DNA from: Ruegeria denitrificans
GTDB lineage: Bacteria > Pseudomonadota > Alphaproteobacteria > Rhodobacterales > Rhodobacteraceae
Assembly (NCBI RefSeq): GCF_001458295.1
Contig: NZ_CYUD01000005.1
Location: 248,001-312,000, forward strand
Length of the DNA: 64,000 bases
Reading direction: 5' to 3'
Of the stretch, positions 16,776 through 25,822 are shown one piece after another (position 1 is the first letter of the stretch; each line of letters opens with the position of its first letter). Made by a program: the position numbers and the translations under genes. The notes beneath the pieces are model-generated. The model was not told the origin of the DNA and did no database searches. It saw only the letters and a list, made by a program, of their open reading frames with translations.

Positions 16776-19124
16776 ATGCGAAAAGGTCTATTGCCGCTGC
16801 AAGCTGTAATGGTGATGGCTGTGTCCATCACTGGCGTCTTCACCTTTGAAGCTTGGGCGCAGGAAACAGCTACCCCCGTTGCGCAGGACCAGAACTGGGC
16901 CGATGTGAAAACGATCATGGACCGCCGCTGTGTTGTTTGCCACAGCTGCTATGATGCGCCCTGTCAGTTGAAACTTACCTCGCCCGAGGGCGTTTTGCGC
17001 GGGGCCAGCAAACAGGCGGTCTACCATACTGAGCGTCTGACGGATGCCCAACCCACTCGGCTGGGGATCGATGCGCAAACTGTCCCCGAGTGGCGCGCGC
17101 TGGGGTTTCATACGGTGACCAGCGATCCGGAACAGGCCGATACTCCTGGCCTGCTTGAGCGATATCTTGAACTTGGGCGCGAAAAGCCGATGCCGGAAAA
17201 CGCGCCGTTACCGGATGCGTTGGGTCTGGCGCTGGATCGCCCTCTGGTCTGTCCGACATCAGATGAATTCGACCAGTTCAGCCGCGATCATGCACTTGCG
17301 GGAATGCCCTATGGCACAGCGCCCCTTGCAGATACCGAATATCAGGCTCTCATGACCTGGTCGCGCAGCGGTGCACCGCTGCTCTCTGTTCCAATTGGCA
17401 TTCCCGCAGAGGTTCAGGATCAGATCTCGCAGTGGGAGGCGTTCCTAAATTCAAATGATCCGCGCAGCCAGTTGATGAGCCGCTACCTGTATGAACACCT
17501 TTTCCTGGCCCGTCTCCACTTTCAGGGTGATGCCCCAAGGCGGTTCTTCCAGCTTGTCCGCTCGACCACCGCGCCCGGTGAGGCCGTCGACATTATCGCC
17601 TCGCGGCGGCCATTCGACGATCCGGGGGCGGACGCGTTTTACTATCGCTTGCAGCAGAGTACGGAAACGATCGTGCACAAGGAACATCTGGTCTATTCGA
17701 TCGGGCCGGACCGCATGGCACGATATCGACAGCTGTTTCTGGACCCTGAATGGACGCTGGCCGAACTACCTGCCTATGGCGATGCGGAGGGCGGCAACCC
17801 CTTCAGTACTTTCATGAAAATGCCCGCCAAAAGCCGCTATCAGTTTCTGTTGGACGATGCGCTGTTCTTTGTCCGCAGTTTCATCCGTGGTCCGGTCTGC
17901 CACGGCGAGACCGCAGTTGATGTGATCGAGGATCGGTTCTGGGTCAGCTTCCTTGATCCGGATGCGGATTTGTCAATCGCGGACCCCAGCTTTCTGAAAG
18001 ACGGGGCAGCCTATCTGGAACTTCCCGTGTCCGAGGCCGACGCGGGTGCTCTGGGCGCGTTGCCGGGGTTCTCGCACAGGAACCAGGTTCGGTATCTCGA
18101 GTTCCGAGATGCGCGATACAAAGACGCCCCGATATATCAGACCGGGTTTGACTACGGTTCGATCTGGGATGGCGACGGCACCAATCCCAACGCTCTGATC
18201 ACCGTGTTCCGCCATTTCGACAACGCCTCGGCCATGACCGGGTTTCATGGTGACATTCCCGAAACCGCTTGGGTACTCGATTTCCCAATATTCGAACGCA
18301 TCAACTATGATCTAGTAGCAGGCTACGACGTCTTTGGTCGGGTCGAGCATCAGCTGACCACACGGCTTTATATGGATGAACTGCGGATGGAGAGTGAGGA
18401 TACGTTCCTGTTTTTCATGCCCAAGGATGTCCGGTCACAGATGCATAAAAGCTGGTATCAGGGCACGCTGGCGGAATGGCACACCTATTGGCACCGCCGC
18501 CACGTCGATGGAAATTTTCCCACCGGTATTACTTTTGAAACCTCATCGCCCAAGCAAGAGTTTCTTTTGACCCTGCTTGAACGCGGTAACGGGTTGTGGG
18601 CCACCAATGATCCGATTAACCGATGTACAGAAGGTGAATGTTCCAAAGATTACTCAGAAATTGCATTGCGCGAACTGGCAGATCAAACCGGTGATTGGGT
18701 GAAATACCTGCCGGACCTGTCGGTTCTTGTGGTCGAGAACAATGGTGGCACGACTGAGCTTTTTACCCTGGTTCATGACAAGGCGCATTTTAACGTTGCG
18801 TTCCTGTTTGATGAAATAGCTCGTCGAAATCCTGAGGCGGATGAGGTGACTATCCTACCGGGTCTGATTGGCAGTTACCCAAACTTCTACTTTCACGTCG
18901 GGCAGAATCAGTTGGCAGGGTTCAATACAGCGCTCAAGTCTATCCGATCACAGAGCGATTATTTGGCTGCGGTGGCCCAATACGGCGTGCGCCGGACCAG
19001 TCCTGATTTCTGGGTACTCAGCGACCTGATTTACGAAATGTTCCTGGAGCAAAAACCAATTCAGGCAGGGGTGTTCGATCTGAACAGGTACAAAGACCCT
19101 AAACCGAATGATGATCCCACCTGA
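16776..19124 (+). CDS. cti: Fatty acid cis/trans isomerase
   Basis: A 782-residue periplasmic haem protein that converts cis to trans unsaturated fatty acids in membrane phospholipids, stiffening the membrane under solvent or heat stress. It starts with a Sec signal (LLPLQAVMVMAVSITGVFTFEAWA). The c-type haem site and its surroundings, RRCVVCHSCYDAPCQLKL, are diagnostic of Cti; other blocks are SRYLYEHLFLARLHF and ISTRPFDD-like FDDPGADAFYYR. Length fits the family. The ATG at 16776 follows GGGGGAG; an in-frame ATG at 16746 lies inside the upstream hairpin. Cti is best known in Pseudomonas and Vibrio and is scattered in alphaproteobacteria. Confidence 0.93.
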   Translation: MRKGLLPLQAVMVMAVSITGVFTFEAWAQETATPVAQDQNWADVKTIMDRRCVVCHSCYDAPCQLKLTSPEGVLRGASKQAVYHTERLTDAQPTRLGIDAQTVPEWRALGFHTVTSDPEQADTPGLLERYLELGREKPMPENAPLPDALGLALDRPLVCPTSDEFDQFSRDHALAGMPYGTAPLADTEYQALMTWSRSGAPLLSVPIGIPAEVQDQISQWEAFLNSNDPRSQLMSRYLYEHLFLARLHFQGDAPRRFFQLVRSTTAPGEAVDIIASRRPFDDPGADAFYYRLQQSTETIVHKEHLVYSIGPDRMARYRQLFLDPEWTLAELPAYGDAEGGNPFSTFMKMPAKSRYQFLLDDALFFVRSFIRGPVCHGETAVDVIEDRFWVSFLDPDADLSIADPSFLKDGAAYLELPVSEADAGALGALPGFSHRNQVRYLEFRDARYKDAPIYQTGFDYGSIWDGDGTNPNALITVFRHFDNASAMTGFHGDIPETAWVLDFPIFERINYDLVAGYDVFGRVEHQLTTRLYMDELRMESEDTFLFFMPKDVRSQMHKSWYQGTLAEWHTYWHRRHVDGNFPTGITFETSSPKQEFLLTLLERGNGLWATNDPINRCTEGECSKDYSEIALRELADQTGDWVKYLPDLSVLVVENNGGTTELFTLVHDKAHFNVAFLFDEIARRNPEADEVTILPGLIGSYPNFYFHVGQNQLAGFNTALKSIRSQSDYLAAVAQYGVRRTSPDFWVLSDLIYEMFLEQKPIQAGVFDLNRYKDPKPNDDPT

Positions 19125-19161
19125 ACTTGTCCTGCTAGGACCCGGCCCCTAAATTTGAACT

Positions 19162-19830
19162 ATGTGGTCTTTTGCAGAAATCCGCCCGGCCTATACCCGG
19201 GCAGAGCGTATCAGTGACGGGGTTGTGCACGTGCTAGGCGTGGCCGCAGCCCTCGTCGCCGTGCCGGTTCTGATCACAGTAACTGCCCAGCACCGATCCG
19301 AACCCCAGGCCGTTCTGGGCGTTTCGGTCTACGGAGCAACGTTGGTGTTGATGCTGACATTGTCTGCCCTCTACAACATGGTCGAAAATGACAGATGGTC
19401 TGACTTTCTGCGTCGCCTCGATCATTCGGGCATCTATGTCAAGATCGCCGGAACCTACACGCCATTCGTTTTACTGTCGGGTGGGCAGGCTTCGGGGCTT
19501 TTGATCGGGCTGTGGTCTTCCGCGACGTTGGGTTCGACATTGAAGCTGATCGACCCAAACCGATTTCGATGGTTTGGTCTGGCTCTGTATCTGATGATGG
19601 GGTGGGCCATTGTCTGGGCCGGGCAGCCCATGTTGGCCGAGCTACCACCTTCAATTGTCTGGCTGATGTTGGCAGGCGGTCTCGTCTATACTGTTGGTGT
19701 GGCATTCTATCTTTTGGATAGCCTGCCTTTTCACAACACCATCTGGCATATGTTTGTACTAGTCGGAAGTGCGCTGTTTTTTATCGCGATTTCCACACGA
19801 ATTCTGTCAACGCCGAACGCGTTTTCCTGA
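19162..19830 (+). CDS. Hemolysin III / PAQR-family membrane protein
   Basis: A 222-residue integral membrane protein with about seven hydrophobic segments and the family's conserved metal-type residues: an N-terminal SDGVVHVLG block, FLRRLDHSGIYVKIAGTYTPF in the middle, and FHNTIWHMFVLVGSALFF near the end. Bacterial members are called hemolysin III or YqfA-like; the metal-dependent hydrolase fold is known from PAQR relatives but the bacterial substrate is uncertain. It lies 37 bases after cti, and a link to membrane lipid homeostasis is possible. No clear ribosome binding site is seen before the ATG. Confidence 0.88.
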   Translation: MWSFAEIRPAYTRAERISDGVVHVLGVAAALVAVPVLITVTAQHRSEPQAVLGVSVYGATLVLMLTLSALYNMVENDRWSDFLRRLDHSGIYVKIAGTYTPFVLLSGGQASGLLIGLWSSATLGSTLKLIDPNRFRWFGLALYLMMGWAIVWAGQPMLAELPPSIVWLMLAGGLVYTVGVAFYLLDSLPFHNTIWHMFVLVGSALFFIAISTRILSTPNAFS

Positions 19831-20020
19831 GGTTTCCTCTCGGCATTTGGGGGGTGTACTTCGCTGCATCGCGTGCAATCGTTTGTTTGATGCAGGTGCT
19901 GAACATCTACTTTTTCCGCGGGTGCTGAGTCCGAACGTCAGGAAATACTTTTGCACAATTGTGGGTTGATTTATTGATATAATAATTGACGGAAAGAGTC
20001 GGAATTAACGAGAATCCCCT

Positions 20021-20588
20021 ATGCTCTAAACCACTTTCTATTTCACTTCGGCTCTTGTTGCTGCCGCAGTTCTTGGCAGCGCAGTGGTTGCCGATCTGGC
20101 TTATGGCCCCTTTCCGGTAACCGTAAAAAGTTATGAGGGCGACAAGGCCGACTTGATTTCTTACTCCGGACAAAATCGCACACCACGTGCTGCATGACAG
20201 CCTGAAGAAAGCAGCGGCCAAGGGCGACAGAGGCAACAATGCAGCCGACGTCGAAGCGCTGATGTTGGCCTATTTCAATGGATCCGAAGAAGACCAAGAA
20301 ATCATCGCTCCGGGTGCGAAATACGGTATTCCGGTCAAGCAATCGACCGTGAACGAAATTTCCAAAGGCAATAACATCTCAGGCAAGTTCTAAAATAGCG
20401 CCATGCCTGCGTGGACCGGCAATCAGTCGGGCGTCGACGTGGCGCTGTAGATGATCAAGATGGCTGCCGCATCCGAGCAGGGCTATAACCTGCTGCCCGG
20501 TATGGATTGGGGTCAGTTGATCTCGAAATTCACGCTGGGCGCGCTGGCTGAAAAGCTGGGTGAAACCGCCTCGGCTGAAACCGACTAA
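20021..20588 (+). pseudogene. Decayed exported-protein gene (possibly DUF4856-like)
   Basis: A coherent reading of about 189 codons needs four lesions to be ignored. From the ATG at 20021: a TAA as codon 3 (20027-20029), then a signal-like FTSALVAAAVLGSAVVADLA and VTVKSYEGDKADLISYSGQ. An extra A in the run at 20172-20175 shifts the frame, after which IAHHVLHDSLKKAAAKGD continues, with a TAA at 20391-20393 and a TAG at 20448-20450 before the final TAA at 20586. SYSGQ followed by a basic helix recalls DUF4856 proteins, but that match is from memory and weak. A TATAAT at 19978-19983 may be the remnant -10. The short open stretch at 20187-20393 is a fragment of this, not a separate gene. Confidence 0.7.
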
Positions 20589-20651
20589 GGGTCATCTGAT
20601 CCAGCGCAGGCGGCCCCTTTGGTCGCCGGGCATAGTATTGAAAGAGACCCC

Positions 20652-21079
20652 TTGGAATTTCTGGATCACATAAGCACGGCCCTTGCTGACTTTACCAATC
20701 CCAAGAAGCGTATCTTCGTTGGGTATTTGTTCCTCACTGTCCTGATCGCGTTTGTTTGGTTGGTCGCCGCGCGTCGATCATCCATGCGGGCGGCCTTGCG
20801 CGAAGTATTTGACCGCAAGATCCTGTTCTCGCCTTTGCGATCTGGGATTGGCTGTTTGGATCGCTGCATTTGTCGGAAAAAGACCGAAGCCTGACATTTG
20901 GGCTGAAGCCATCCGAAGCCCATGCTTCGAAATTGATCGATATCTATTTTCGTCCCTTCCGGGACATTGCCAATATCCTGCACCGACGGGTCAAAAAGCT
21001 GAGGAGCCTTCTTCGCTCTTCCCGGACTGAGCGCGACCCAATCGTCCAAGCCCACACAAAGGTGAATTTTTCGCGTTAG
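20652..21079 (+). pseudogene. Internally deleted sterol desaturase / fatty acid hydroxylase family gene
   Basis: A TTG at 20652 after AAAGAGA begins a typical N-terminus (FLDHISTALADFTNPKKRIF, then a membrane helix FVGYLFLTVLIAFVWLVAA, then ALREVFDRKILFSP). At about 20825-20832 the sequence jumps, in another frame, to the family's C-terminal block (AIWDWLFGSLHLSEKD, then FGLKPSEAHASKLIDIYFRP) ending at a TAA at 21079. The whole central domain with the His-box iron ligands is missing, so no activity is possible. Intact relatives are membrane di-iron hydroxylases of about 300 residues or more. It lies next to another decayed gene, suggesting local erosion between cti/hlyIII and the biotin operon. 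Confidence 0.75.
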
Positions 21080-21142
21080 ACCTGCGAAACAAGACGCGCA
21101 GGCCGGCGCTGACGGGAGAGATTTAAGTTGTAGTTTTTCTAT

Positions 21143-21152
21143 TTATCGATAT
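21143..21152. promoter_or_regulatory. BioR-type operator, upstream copy
   Basis: TTATCGATAT matches nine of ten positions of the alphaproteobacterial BioR box (consensus TTATMKATAA, recalled from the BioR literature). It overlaps a possible -10 (TATTAG, 21150-21155) 16 bases after TTGTAG (21128-21133), a placement suited to repression of the biotin operon. Confidence 0.6.
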
Positions 21153-21183
21153 TAGAAATAGCAGGCATGGAGTTTTGGACAGA

Positions 21184-21193
21184 TTATCGATAA
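21184..21193. promoter_or_regulatory. BioR-type operator, copy abutting the bioB start codon
   Basis: TTATCGATAA is a perfect palindrome and fits the BioR consensus TTATMKATAA fully. It ends one base before the bioB ATG at 21195 and its centre is 41 bp from the first copy, close to four helical turns, so two bound repressors could lie on one face. It occupies the place where a Shine-Dalgarno would be; the nearest purine-rich sequence (GGAG, 21169-21172) is 22 bases from the ATG. Confidence 0.7.
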
Positions 21194-21194
21194 A

Positions 21195-22175
21195 ATGAAA
21201 AACACCTCCCCCACTTGGACCCGCGAGGCGGCGCAGGCCGTATATGATCTTCCCCTGATGGACCTGCTGTTCCGCGCGCAGACCGTGCATCGCGAGAACT
21301 TTGACCCCAACAAGATCCAGACCTCTAAGCTGCTGTCAATCAAGACAGGTGGCTGCGCCGAGGATTGCTCCTATTGCTCGCAATCGGCGCGTAACGGCTC
21401 GAAACTATCGGCGTCGAAACTGATTGAGGTTCAGCGTGTGCTGACCGAGGCCCGCAAGGCCAAGGACGGCGGTGCGACCCGGTTCTGCATGGGCGCGGCC
21501 TGGCGCGAACCGAAAGACCGCGACATGGATGCACTGGTGGCCATGGTTGAAGGGGTCCGTGAGCTAGGCATGGAGACCTGCATGACCCTGGGCATGCTGG
21601 ACGACAACCAGGTGTTTCGCCTGCGCGACGCGGGATTGGATTATTACAACCACAACATCGACACGTCCGAACGCTATTACCCCGAGGTGATCACCACCCG
21701 TACTTTCGCTGACCGGATCGACACGATGAACCGCGTTCAAGACGCCGGAATCAAGGTGTGTTCCGGCGGTATCCTCGGGATGGGAGAGGAGGTCGGCGAC
21801 CGCCTCGATATGCTGGTTACGCTGGCCAATATGGGCCCTGCGCCTGAATCGGTGCCGATCAACATGTTGATGCCGCAGGAAGACACACCGCTGGCCGATG
21901 CCAAGCCGATTGATCCAATCGAGTTCGTGCGTGTGATCGCCACCGCTCGCATCATGATGCCAAAATCCTATGTCCGCCTGTCCGCCGGGCGCAGTGATAT
22001 GACCGATGAGCATCAGGCCATGTGTTTCTTCGCCGGGGCGAACTCGATCTTTGTGGGGGAAACGCTGCTGACGGCCGAGAACCCCGAAGAAGATACGGAC
22101 TCGATCCTCTTTGCCAAACTGGGGCTGGAAGCTGAAACCGTGGCTGGGCAAAGCTGCGCGGAAGCTGCTGAATGA
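21195..22175 (+). CDS. bioB: Biotin synthase
   Basis: Radical SAM enzyme of 326 residues that inserts sulfur into dethiobiotin, the last step of biotin synthesis. The radical SAM cluster motif [11 protein letters not shown] is present, with [32 protein letters not shown] and [10 protein letters not shown] (arginine ligand of the auxiliary 2Fe-2S cluster). Length is normal. It is the first gene of bioBFDAGC, in which every later gene starts within the stop codon of the one before. Two BioR-type boxes precede it, one touching the start codon, so repression by biotin via BioR is likely. Confidence 0.97.
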   Translation: MKNTSPTWTREAAQAVYDLPLMDLLFRAQTVHRENFDPNKIQTSKLLSIKTGGCAEDCSYCSQSARNGSKLSASKLIEVQRVLTEARKAKDGGATRFCMGAAWREPKDRDMDALVAMVEGVRELGMETCMTLGMLDDNQVFRLRDAGLDYYNHNIDTSERYYPEVITTRTFADRIDTMNRVQDAGIKVCSGGILGMGEEVGDRLDMLVTLANMGPAPESVPINMLMPQEDTPLADAKPIDPIEFVRVIATARIMMPKSYVRLSAGRSDMTDEHQAMCFFAGANSIFVGETLLTAENPEEDTDSILFAKLGLEAETVAGQSCAEAAE

Positions 22176-23305
22176 GAGCATTGGGTCGCCTGAACGCGAT
22201 GCTTGAAACGCTGGGCGCCCGGCATCGCCGCCGGGTGCTGGCCCCGAGGCATGGGCTGGACTTTGCCTCGAATGATTATCTGGGTCTGGCGGCATCTCCG
22301 CTGGTGAAAAATGCCGCACAAGAGGCGCTGCATCGCGGCGCGCCGCTGGGATCGGGCGGATCGCGGTTACTGCGGGGCAATCACACGGAACACGAAGCGC
22401 TGGAGGCCGAAGCCGCCGCGTTTTTCGACGTCGAGGCCGCCTTGTTTATGGGCGGTGGGTTTCAGGCCAACCAGGCGATTTTTTCGACCCTTCCCGCCGC
22501 TGGCGACCTGATCCTTTATGACGAACTGGTTCATGCTAGCGCCCATGAAGGCATGCGTATGGGCCGGGCCGACACGCGGGTCTTTGCCCATAACGATGTT
22601 GCTGACGCCCGTCGTGCTATTGCTGATTGGCAAACGACGGGTGGGTCGGGTCAAATCTGGATCGCAGTGGAAAGCGTCTATTCGATGGAAGGCGATCTTG
22701 CGCCCTTAGGCGCGCTGTCCGATCTGGCCGTCGAACAGGATGCCGTGCTGGTCGTGGACGAAGCCCATGCCACCGGCGTATTCGGACCGCGTGGCAAAGG
22801 TCTGGCGCATGGGTTGAAGGCCGAGCTAATGACGCTGCACACCTGTGGCAAGGGATTGGGCGTATCGGGTGGTTTGATTTGTGGGCCGCGCGTGATGATC
22901 GACGCGCTGATCAACCGGGCGCGCCCGTTCATATTTGCAACCGCACCGTCGCCGTTTAACGCAGCTCTGGTACGGGCGGTGTTGGAACATTTGCAATCAG
23001 ATACCGGTCTTACAGACGCGGCAAACGCCCGCTTGCAGCATGCCCATGCAGAGGCGCGACGTAATGGCGTGCCGCAAAGTGTGCTGAACAGCCAGATCAT
23101 CCCGGTCATTCTGGGCGACGAGGCGCAAACGATGAAGATGGCAGCGACCCTGCAGACGCAAGGCTTTGACGTGCGCGGCATCCGTCCGCCCACCGTTCCA
23201 CGCGGCACGTCGCGGCTGCGGGTTTCGATCACTGGCAATGTTTCCAAGACGGATATTACCGCACTATTCGAAACGCTTGCGCAGCATCAAAGCGAGGCCG
23301 CATGA
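22172..23305 (+). CDS. bioF: 8-amino-7-oxononanoate synthase
   Basis: PLP enzyme of 377 residues that condenses pimeloyl-ACP with L-alanine, releasing CO2 and the carrier, to give 8-amino-7-oxononanoate. The alpha-oxoamine synthase signatures are visible: [43 protein letters not shown] and the PLP lysine region [13 protein letters not shown]. The ATG overlaps the bioB stop by four bases (ATGA), so translation is probably coupled. It acts in the cytoplasm. Confidence 0.96.
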   Translation: MRALGRLNAMLETLGARHRRRVLAPRHGLDFASNDYLGLAASPLVKNAAQEALHRGAPLGSGGSRLLRGNHTEHEALEAEAAAFFDVEAALFMGGGFQANQAIFSTLPAAGDLILYDELVHASAHEGMRMGRADTRVFAHNDVADARRAIADWQTTGGSGQIWIAVESVYSMEGDLAPLGALSDLAVEQDAVLVVDEAHATGVFGPRGKGLAHGLKAELMTLHTCGKGLGVSGGLICGPRVMIDALINRARPFIFATAPSPFNAALVRAVLEHLQSDTGLTDAANARLQHAHAEARRNGVPQSVLNSQIIPVILGDEAQTMKMAATLQTQGFDVRGIRPPTVPRGTSRLRVSITGNVSKTDITALFETLAQHQSEAA

Positions 23306-23922
23306 GTACCGTCATCGTGGTCGGAACGGATACCGGCATCGGAAAAACCGTTTTCGCAGCGGGCCTGACCGCCGCGCTTGGCGCGCGATACTGGAAGCCC
23401 GTGCAATCGGGGCTGGAAGAGGCCACCGACTCGGAAACCGTCAAAACACTGACCGGAGCCGAAGTACTGCCCGAGGCATACCGGCTGAATATGCCCGCCT
23501 CGCCGCATCTCTCGGCTGAGGATATGGGGATTGAGATCGACCCGTCTCGCCTGACCTTACCGCAGGTCTCGGGCCATTTGGTGGTCGAAGGCGCGGGTGG
23601 CTTGATGGTGCCGTTGAATCGTCAGGTCTTTTTCCTGGATGTAATTGCTCAGTGGCAGGCCCCGGTTGTGCTGGTGGCGCGTACTGCACTGGGTACGATC
23701 AACCACACCAGCCTGTCTTTGTTGGCGCTGCGCAATGCCGGGTGTAATGTGGTTGGTGTTGCTTTTGTTGGCAATGCTGAACCAGACGTCGAGCAGACGA
23801 TTTCCCAAATGTGCAATATTTGCCATTTGGGCAGGTTGCCATTTGTTGACAACCTGTCGCGCAAAACCTTGCCCGACGCTTTCACGGCCATCGACGTTGA
23901 CGATATCCGAGGTGCCCTGTGA
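23302..23922 (+). CDS. bioD: Dethiobiotin synthetase
   Basis: A 206-residue ATP-dependent carboxylase that closes the ureido ring of biotin from 7,8-diaminononanoate and CO2. The P-loop is GTDTGIGKTVFAAGL, the substrate region is KPVQSGLEEATDSE, and VVEGAGGLMVPL is the second nucleotide/Mg motif. It is slightly short for the family (about 225) but complete. It overlaps bioF by four bases and precedes bioA. Confidence 0.95.
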   Translation: MSTVIVVGTDTGIGKTVFAAGLTAALGARYWKPVQSGLEEATDSETVKTLTGAEVLPEAYRLNMPASPHLSAEDMGIEIDPSRLTLPQVSGHLVVEGAGGLMVPLNRQVFFLDVIAQWQAPVVLVARTALGTINHTSLSLLALRNAGCNVVGVAFVGNAEPDVEQTISQMCNICHLGRLPFVDNLSRKTLPDAFTAIDVDDIRGAL

Positions 23923-25205
23923 CACCGCTGGAATTTGACGCCCGCCATCTGTGGCACCCCTATACCAATGTGCTGGAACCCGGACCGATGCACCTGATCA
24001 CCGGGGCGGACGGGGTTTGGCTGACGGCAGAAGACGGAACACAAATGATCGACGCCATGTCATCGTGGTGGTGTGCCGTGCATGGGCATCGTCATCCGGC
24101 CATAATCGCCGCCATGCAGGCGCAGTTGGATCAGATGCCGCATGTGATGTTTGGCGGCCTTACACATTCGCCTGCGATTGAATTGGGCCGCCAGCTGATC
24201 AGGCTGTTGCCCAACGGCCTGGACCGCATTTTTTACAGCGACAGCGGGTCGGTTGCCATCGAAGTGGCGCTGAAAATGGCAGTGCAGTATCAGATGGCGC
24301 AGGGCCATAAAGGGCGTACTCAATTCGCCACTATCCGCGGTGGTTATCACGGTGACACCTGGAAAGCGATGAGCGTTTGCGACCCGGTCAACGGTATGCA
24401 TGGTATGTTCGCGGGTGCTCTGTCCGTCCAGCATTTCTTGCCGCGCCCGAATATCGCCTTTGATCAGGAGTGGTCCGAGGACGGGGACCTGAACGGGTTG
24501 AATGCACTGGAACAACTGCTAGAGGCGAAAGCCGATCAAATCGCGGGTCTGATTCTAGAACCTGTCGTGCAGGGGGCAGGAGGGATGTATTTCTATCACC
24601 CGACCTGGCTGAAACGCGCCCATGAGATGTGCAAGGCGCATGATGTGCTGGTCATCTTTGATGAGATTGCCACCGGTTTTGGCCGCACGGGTAGGCTGTT
24701 TGCTCTGCACCATGCCGATGTCGTGCCGGACCTCCTGTGTCTGGGCAAAGCGCTGACGGGCGGACATATCACTCTGGCGGCCACGGTCACGACCGAACCC
24801 GTCGCGCGCCGGATCGGTGAAAGCGAAGCCGGTGTCATGATGCATGGCCCGACCTATATGGCAAACCCGCTGGCCTGCGCGGCGGGGGCGGCCAGTCTGG
24901 AACAACTCTCGGTCCGGGATTGGCGGTCGGAAGTGGCGGATATCGCCGCGCAGATGACGCAAGAACTTGCCCCGGCGCGTGACTTTCCCGGCGTGGCGGA
25001 TGTGCGGGTACTGGGTGCCATCGGTGTCATTGAGATGGAGGGCTGGGTCGACCCGTCAGTGGCACATGGTTTGGCGCTGGAAACCGGTGTCTGGCTGCGC
25101 CCGTTCGCGCGCAACATCTATTGTATGCCGCCCTATATCATCTCACCTGACGAGCTGAGCCGCGTGACCTCGGCCATGGTATCGCTGGTTCGGGGGATGT
25201 CATGA
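23919..25205 (+). CDS. bioA: Adenosylmethionine--8-amino-7-oxononanoate aminotransferase
   Basis: A 428-residue class III aminotransferase that uses S-adenosylmethionine as amino donor to make 7,8-diaminononanoate. HLWHPYTNV at the N-terminus is the BioA hallmark. DAMSSWWCAVHGHRHPAI, FYSDSGSVAIEVALKMA, VIFDEIATGFGRTGRLFA and the PLP lysine in LCLGKALTGGHITLAA are all present. The start is a GTG overlapping the bioD stop. Order D-A matches the pathway in reverse, as is usual in these operons. Confidence 0.96.
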   Translation: MTPLEFDARHLWHPYTNVLEPGPMHLITGADGVWLTAEDGTQMIDAMSSWWCAVHGHRHPAIIAAMQAQLDQMPHVMFGGLTHSPAIELGRQLIRLLPNGLDRIFYSDSGSVAIEVALKMAVQYQMAQGHKGRTQFATIRGGYHGDTWKAMSVCDPVNGMHGMFAGALSVQHFLPRPNIAFDQEWSEDGDLNGLNALEQLLEAKADQIAGLILEPVVQGAGGMYFYHPTWLKRAHEMCKAHDVLVIFDEIATGFGRTGRLFALHHADVVPDLLCLGKALTGGHITLAATVTTEPVARRIGESEAGVMMHGPTYMANPLACAAGAASLEQLSVRDWRSEVADIAAQMTQELAPARDFPGVADVRVLGAIGVIEMEGWVDPSVAHGLALETGVWLRPFARNIYCMPPYIISPDELSRVTSAMVSLVRGMS

Positions 25206-25822
25206 AACAGCGCTGGTTGTCCCGTACAGGCACCGCTGAGGTGCAATTGGTGTTCGGAGGCTGGGCCCTTGGCCCTGGCCCATTCCAATGCCTTACGGGC
25301 AACGCGGATGTCTTGTTTGTGGATGACTATACCCGGTTGGATGAGCCGCTGAGTGACATTTCAAACTACGACCGGGTCACCCTGATCGCGTTCTCGTTTG
25401 GCGTGGCATCGGCGGCGCATTGGCTGGCGCAGACGAAGGTGCGGCCAGACCGGTTAATCGCAATCAGCGGGACTTTGCACCCGGCCGACGTCGAACGCGG
25501 CATCGCGCCAGAAATAATCCGAGCGACGGCGGATCAGCTAAGCTCGGCTAGTTTCGCCAAGTTCTTCCGCCGTGCTGGGTTGGATGGCTCACCGCCTGAG
25601 ATTGATATCGACGCAGCAAGGACCGAGCTGTACGCGATAATCAAACGCGGCCCGGCACCTGATCACAAATTCAACCGGATTTGGATACCACAGCAGGACC
25701 GGATCATTCCCACCCCGGCGCAACAGGCCGCTTGGGCAGAGCATCAAGATGCGGTCCGAACTGTTCCGACGGCGCATGTGCCATTTGCCAAAGGTCAGAG
25801 CTGGCAGGAGTGGATCGCATGA
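25202..25822 (+). CDS. bioG: Pimeloyl-ACP methyl ester esterase, BioG type
   Basis: A 206-residue alpha/beta-hydrolase-like protein of the BioG family, which replaces BioH by removing the methyl cap from pimeloyl-ACP methyl ester and so ending the modified fatty-acid cycle. The probable nucleophile serine is in LIAFSFGVASAAHW, and LVFGGWALGPGPF near the start is typical of BioG. The ATG overlaps the bioA stop. It directly precedes bioC, whose product adds the methyl group BioG removes. Confidence 0.9.
   Translation: MKQRWLSRTGTAEVQLVFGGWALGPGPFQCLTGNADVLFVDDYTRLDEPLSDISNYDRVTLIAFSFGVASAAHWLAQTKVRPDRLIAISGTLHPADVERGIAPEIIRATADQLSSASFAKFFRRAGLDGSPPEIDIDAARTELYAIIKRGPAPDHKFNRIWIPQQDRIIPTPAQQAAWAEHQDAVRTVPTAHVPFAKGQSWQEWIA

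Noticed and set aside
20187..20393. A 68-codon open frame that could be taken as a small gene
   Set aside because: Its coding continues upstream and downstream past a frameshift and stop codons, so it is a fragment of the pseudogene at 20021-20588.
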